A DNA stretch of 64,000 bases from Pararhizobium sp. (GTDB lineage: Bacteria; Pseudomonadota; Alphaproteobacteria; Rhizobiales; Rhizobiaceae). The notes under the pieces are model-generated. The model saw only the letters and a program-made list of their open reading frames with translations, ran no database searches and was not told the origin of the DNA. Numbering within the stretch: position 1 is the stretch's first letter; each line of letters opens with the position of its first letter. The stretch lies in NCBI GenBank assembly GCA_030655075.1, contig JAURWE010000051.1, positions 145,127 to 209,126 on the forward strand, read 5' to 3'. Shown piece after piece: positions 62,831 to 64,000 of this stretch. The translations under genes and the position numbers were made by a program.

Positions 62831-63784
62831 TTACAGGTCAAGCACCGTTGCGTGGTGATCTCGCATTCGGGCGTTCAGGATGACGATCATCCGGCGCATG
62901 ACGGCGACGAGAGCAACCTTTCCCGGTTTGCCCTTTGCCTTCAACCGTTCGAAGACGGCTTTCATGGCGGGGTCGAAGCGGATGGCTGGCAAGGCGGCGA
63001 TGTAGAGGGCGTCCCGCACGGGTTTTCGACCGCCTGCGATCATGCGTTTGCCGCGCATCAGGCCACTGTCCCGATTGATCGGTGCGACACCGACCAGTTT
63101 TGCGATTTGGCCTTTGTCCATCAGCCCGAGTTCGGGAAGTCCTGCGATCAGGAAACATGCCGTTCGCAGTCCGATGCCTTTAAGGGACATGAGAACCTGC
63201 GCCTTGACGGCAAGGCGTTGATCCGACCTGAGGCATGTTTCCATTGCATCGACCACCGACTGGCGCTGCTGCAGCAGAAACGCAAGCGTCTCCTCGATCC
63301 ACGCCTTCGTCCTGGCATCGGTCTGAGCGGCAAGCTTCTCCAGCCGGTTCTTTTCCTGCACGATCATGTGCGAGAGCTGCCGGTAGCGCGACACCAGATC
63401 GATCAGGGCCGCCTGAGCCGGCGAGGCTGGCATGAGGACCTTGGTTTCCATGCGTCTGGCATAGTCGGCCAGCACAAATGCGTCGATCCTGTCGGTCTTG
63501 GAGAGCTGGCCGCAGGCCCGTGCGAACTGCCTGATCTGTTTGGCATTGACCTTGGCGACCGGCAAATGCGCGGCCAGCAAGGCATCCGCGACGTGTCGCT
63601 CATAGCCGCCAGTCGGCTCCAGAACCAGGCGTTCGACACCATCCAACCCGGCAAGGAGGGCGATGAACCGGGCAATGCCGCCCGCATCGTTGGCGAAGCT
63701 GGCCGAGCGGCGTTCAGGCAGGATGCAGATGTCAAAAGACGATTTCGATATGTCGATGCCGACAAAACGGCTAGTATAGGTCAT
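62831..63784 (-). CDS. IS110-family transposase (DEDD recombinase)
   Basis: 317 residues. The RuvC-like DEDD residues are D11 (FVGIDISKS), E56 (LVLEPTGGYE), D98 and D101 (SKTDRIDAFVLADYARR). The C-terminal Tnp_20 domain holds the catalytic serine, S240 in APINRDSGLMRGKR. IS621 of E. coli, the studied member, has the same plan with the serine at about 241. It is therefore a full-length, probably active enzyme that uses a bridge RNA for target and donor recognition. ATG 63784 is used. Confidence 0.92.
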   Translation of the reverse strand: MTYTSRFVGIDISKSSFDICILPERRSASFANDAGGIARFIALLAGLDGVERLVLEPTGGYERHVADALLAAHLPVAKVNAKQIRQFARACGQLSKTDRIDAFVLADYARRMETKVLMPASPAQAALIDLVSRYRQLSHMIVQEKNRLEKLAAQTDARTKAWIEETLAFLLQQRQSVVDAMETCLRSDQRLAVKAQVLMSLKGIGLRTACFLIAGLPELGLMDKGQIAKLVGVAPINRDSGLMRGKRMIAGGRKPVRDALYIAALPAIRFDPAMKAVFERLKAKGKPGKVALVAVMRRMIVILNARMRDHHATVLDL

Positions 63785-63995
63785 GAGGCGCTAGTCTCCC
63801 TTATACGCGAGCGTAAAGCTCTCTCAACGGTTCGACGAAGCCTCGAATGCGCAAAGGGTCATGCTTTTTTACGAACGAAAGTTCAGGCCGGGAAGGCCAA
63901 CCGCTTTGCGCATCGCCATTGCGGTGTTGCAACCACCCCAATGACAACGAGGCCGGAGCATCATACCTGATGTTCCGGCCTCGCAATGTATAAGG
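63785..63995 (-). ncRNA. candidate IS110 bridge RNA region
   Basis: On the transposase strand, upstream of its start, three stems are seen. SL1 is a 9-bp stem plus 5-bp inner stem (CGAGGCCGGA...TCCGGCCTCG, 63948-63983). SL2 is CATTG-GGTG with CACC-CAATG (63917-63943). SL3 is ATGCGCAAAG with CTTTGCGCAT (63847-63856 and 63904-63913) around a 47-nt loop holding a smaller GGCC/GGCC hairpin. An outer CCTTATAC/GTATAAGG pair (63799-63806, 63988-63995) encloses the whole region. Known bridge RNAs have a 5-prime stem-loop followed by two large guide loops and lie in this same place. Guide sequences were not identified. Confidence 0.5.
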
Positions 63996-64000
63996 CCGGG

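Larger units (their letters stand above)
62799..64000. mobile_element. IS110-family insertion sequence (left end beyond or near window edge)
   Basis: It comprises the transposase gene at 62831-63784 on the minus strand, a short right-end region of about 30 nt (62799-62830) and an upstream non-coding left-end region of at least 200 nt with several hairpins. IS110 elements lack long terminal inverted repeats and insert with a core dinucleotide, so exact ends cannot be set here; the element may continue a little past 64000. Confidence 0.8.

Overview
The window is about 64 kb of high-GC chromosome from an alphaproteobacterium, almost certainly a member of the Rhizobiaceae (Rhizobium/Agrobacterium/Neorhizobium group). 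The evidence is the gene order (MerR-ihfA-fabH-plsX-DUF177-cytochrome chaperone-bamE; nusB-ribH; ribE-ribD-nrdR-glyA; ldtP...ldtR-hemB; ppx-ppk-hda-pgsA/purM-purN), the LdtR-type MarR regulator, the magnesium-type HemB, and intergenic palindromes of the kind scattered through rhizobial genomes. The species cannot be named from the sequence alone. Most of the window is core genome; accessory character rises after about 55 kb.

Layout. 1-1.3 kb: the end of a membrane protein gene and a family 4 glycosyltransferase, probably the tail of a surface polysaccharide locus. 1.3-5.7 kb: a glycine-betaine-type demethylase (Rieske oxygenase GbcA plus reductase GbcB) facing a GcvA-like LysR regulator and a GbdR/GlxA-like AraC regulator, with a TTGG-N11-CCAA dyad between them. 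5.8-7.2 kb: tRNA-Pro(GGG) and four small conserved-looking proteins. 7.3-12.3 kb: a leftward fatty acid/phospholipid operon (plsX-fabH-ihfA-MerR), DUF177, a cytochrome bc1 assembly chaperone, and rightward bamE. 12.4-21.3 kb: proton-pumping pyrophosphatase, MFS exporter, nusB, the riboflavin genes ribH and ribE-ribD, nrdR and glyA. 21.4-24.8 kb: an L,D-transpeptidase and its likely regulator LdtR, with two very small genes between them. 25-30.7 kb: DUF6163, hemB, an RDD protein, the bpt leucyl-transferase, an orphan MazE-like protein and parC. 30.9-38.2 kb: a periplasmic repeat-like protein, a SulP transporter with a structured leader, a CreD-like protein with an unusually long N-terminal extension, and divergent mntH/mntR with two candidate MntR boxes. 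38.4-50.8 kb: aspS carrying an unusual in-frame insertion, a diguanylate cyclase, an MFS protein, RNase D, a phytase-like esterase, ppx and ppk. 50.8-55.2 kb: hda, an AI-2E-type permease, a CDP-alcohol phosphatidyltransferase, purM-purN. 55.3-64 kb: a parD with a frameshifted parE, a Nudix hydrolase, YnfA, a molybdopterin oxidoreductase, rlmJ, vapBC, a secreted protein, RNase T2, a glutathione S-transferase and an IS110-family element.

The most interesting feature is at the right edge. The IS110 transposase is preceded on its own strand by about 210 nt of non-coding DNA that folds into three strong nested or adjacent stem-loops. The location and architecture match those of the recently described IS110 bridge RNAs, which guide target and donor choice. 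Other points worth a second look are the roughly 36-residue insertion in AspRS, the SulP leader, the broken ParE, the 230-residue CreD extension and the MntR operator pair.
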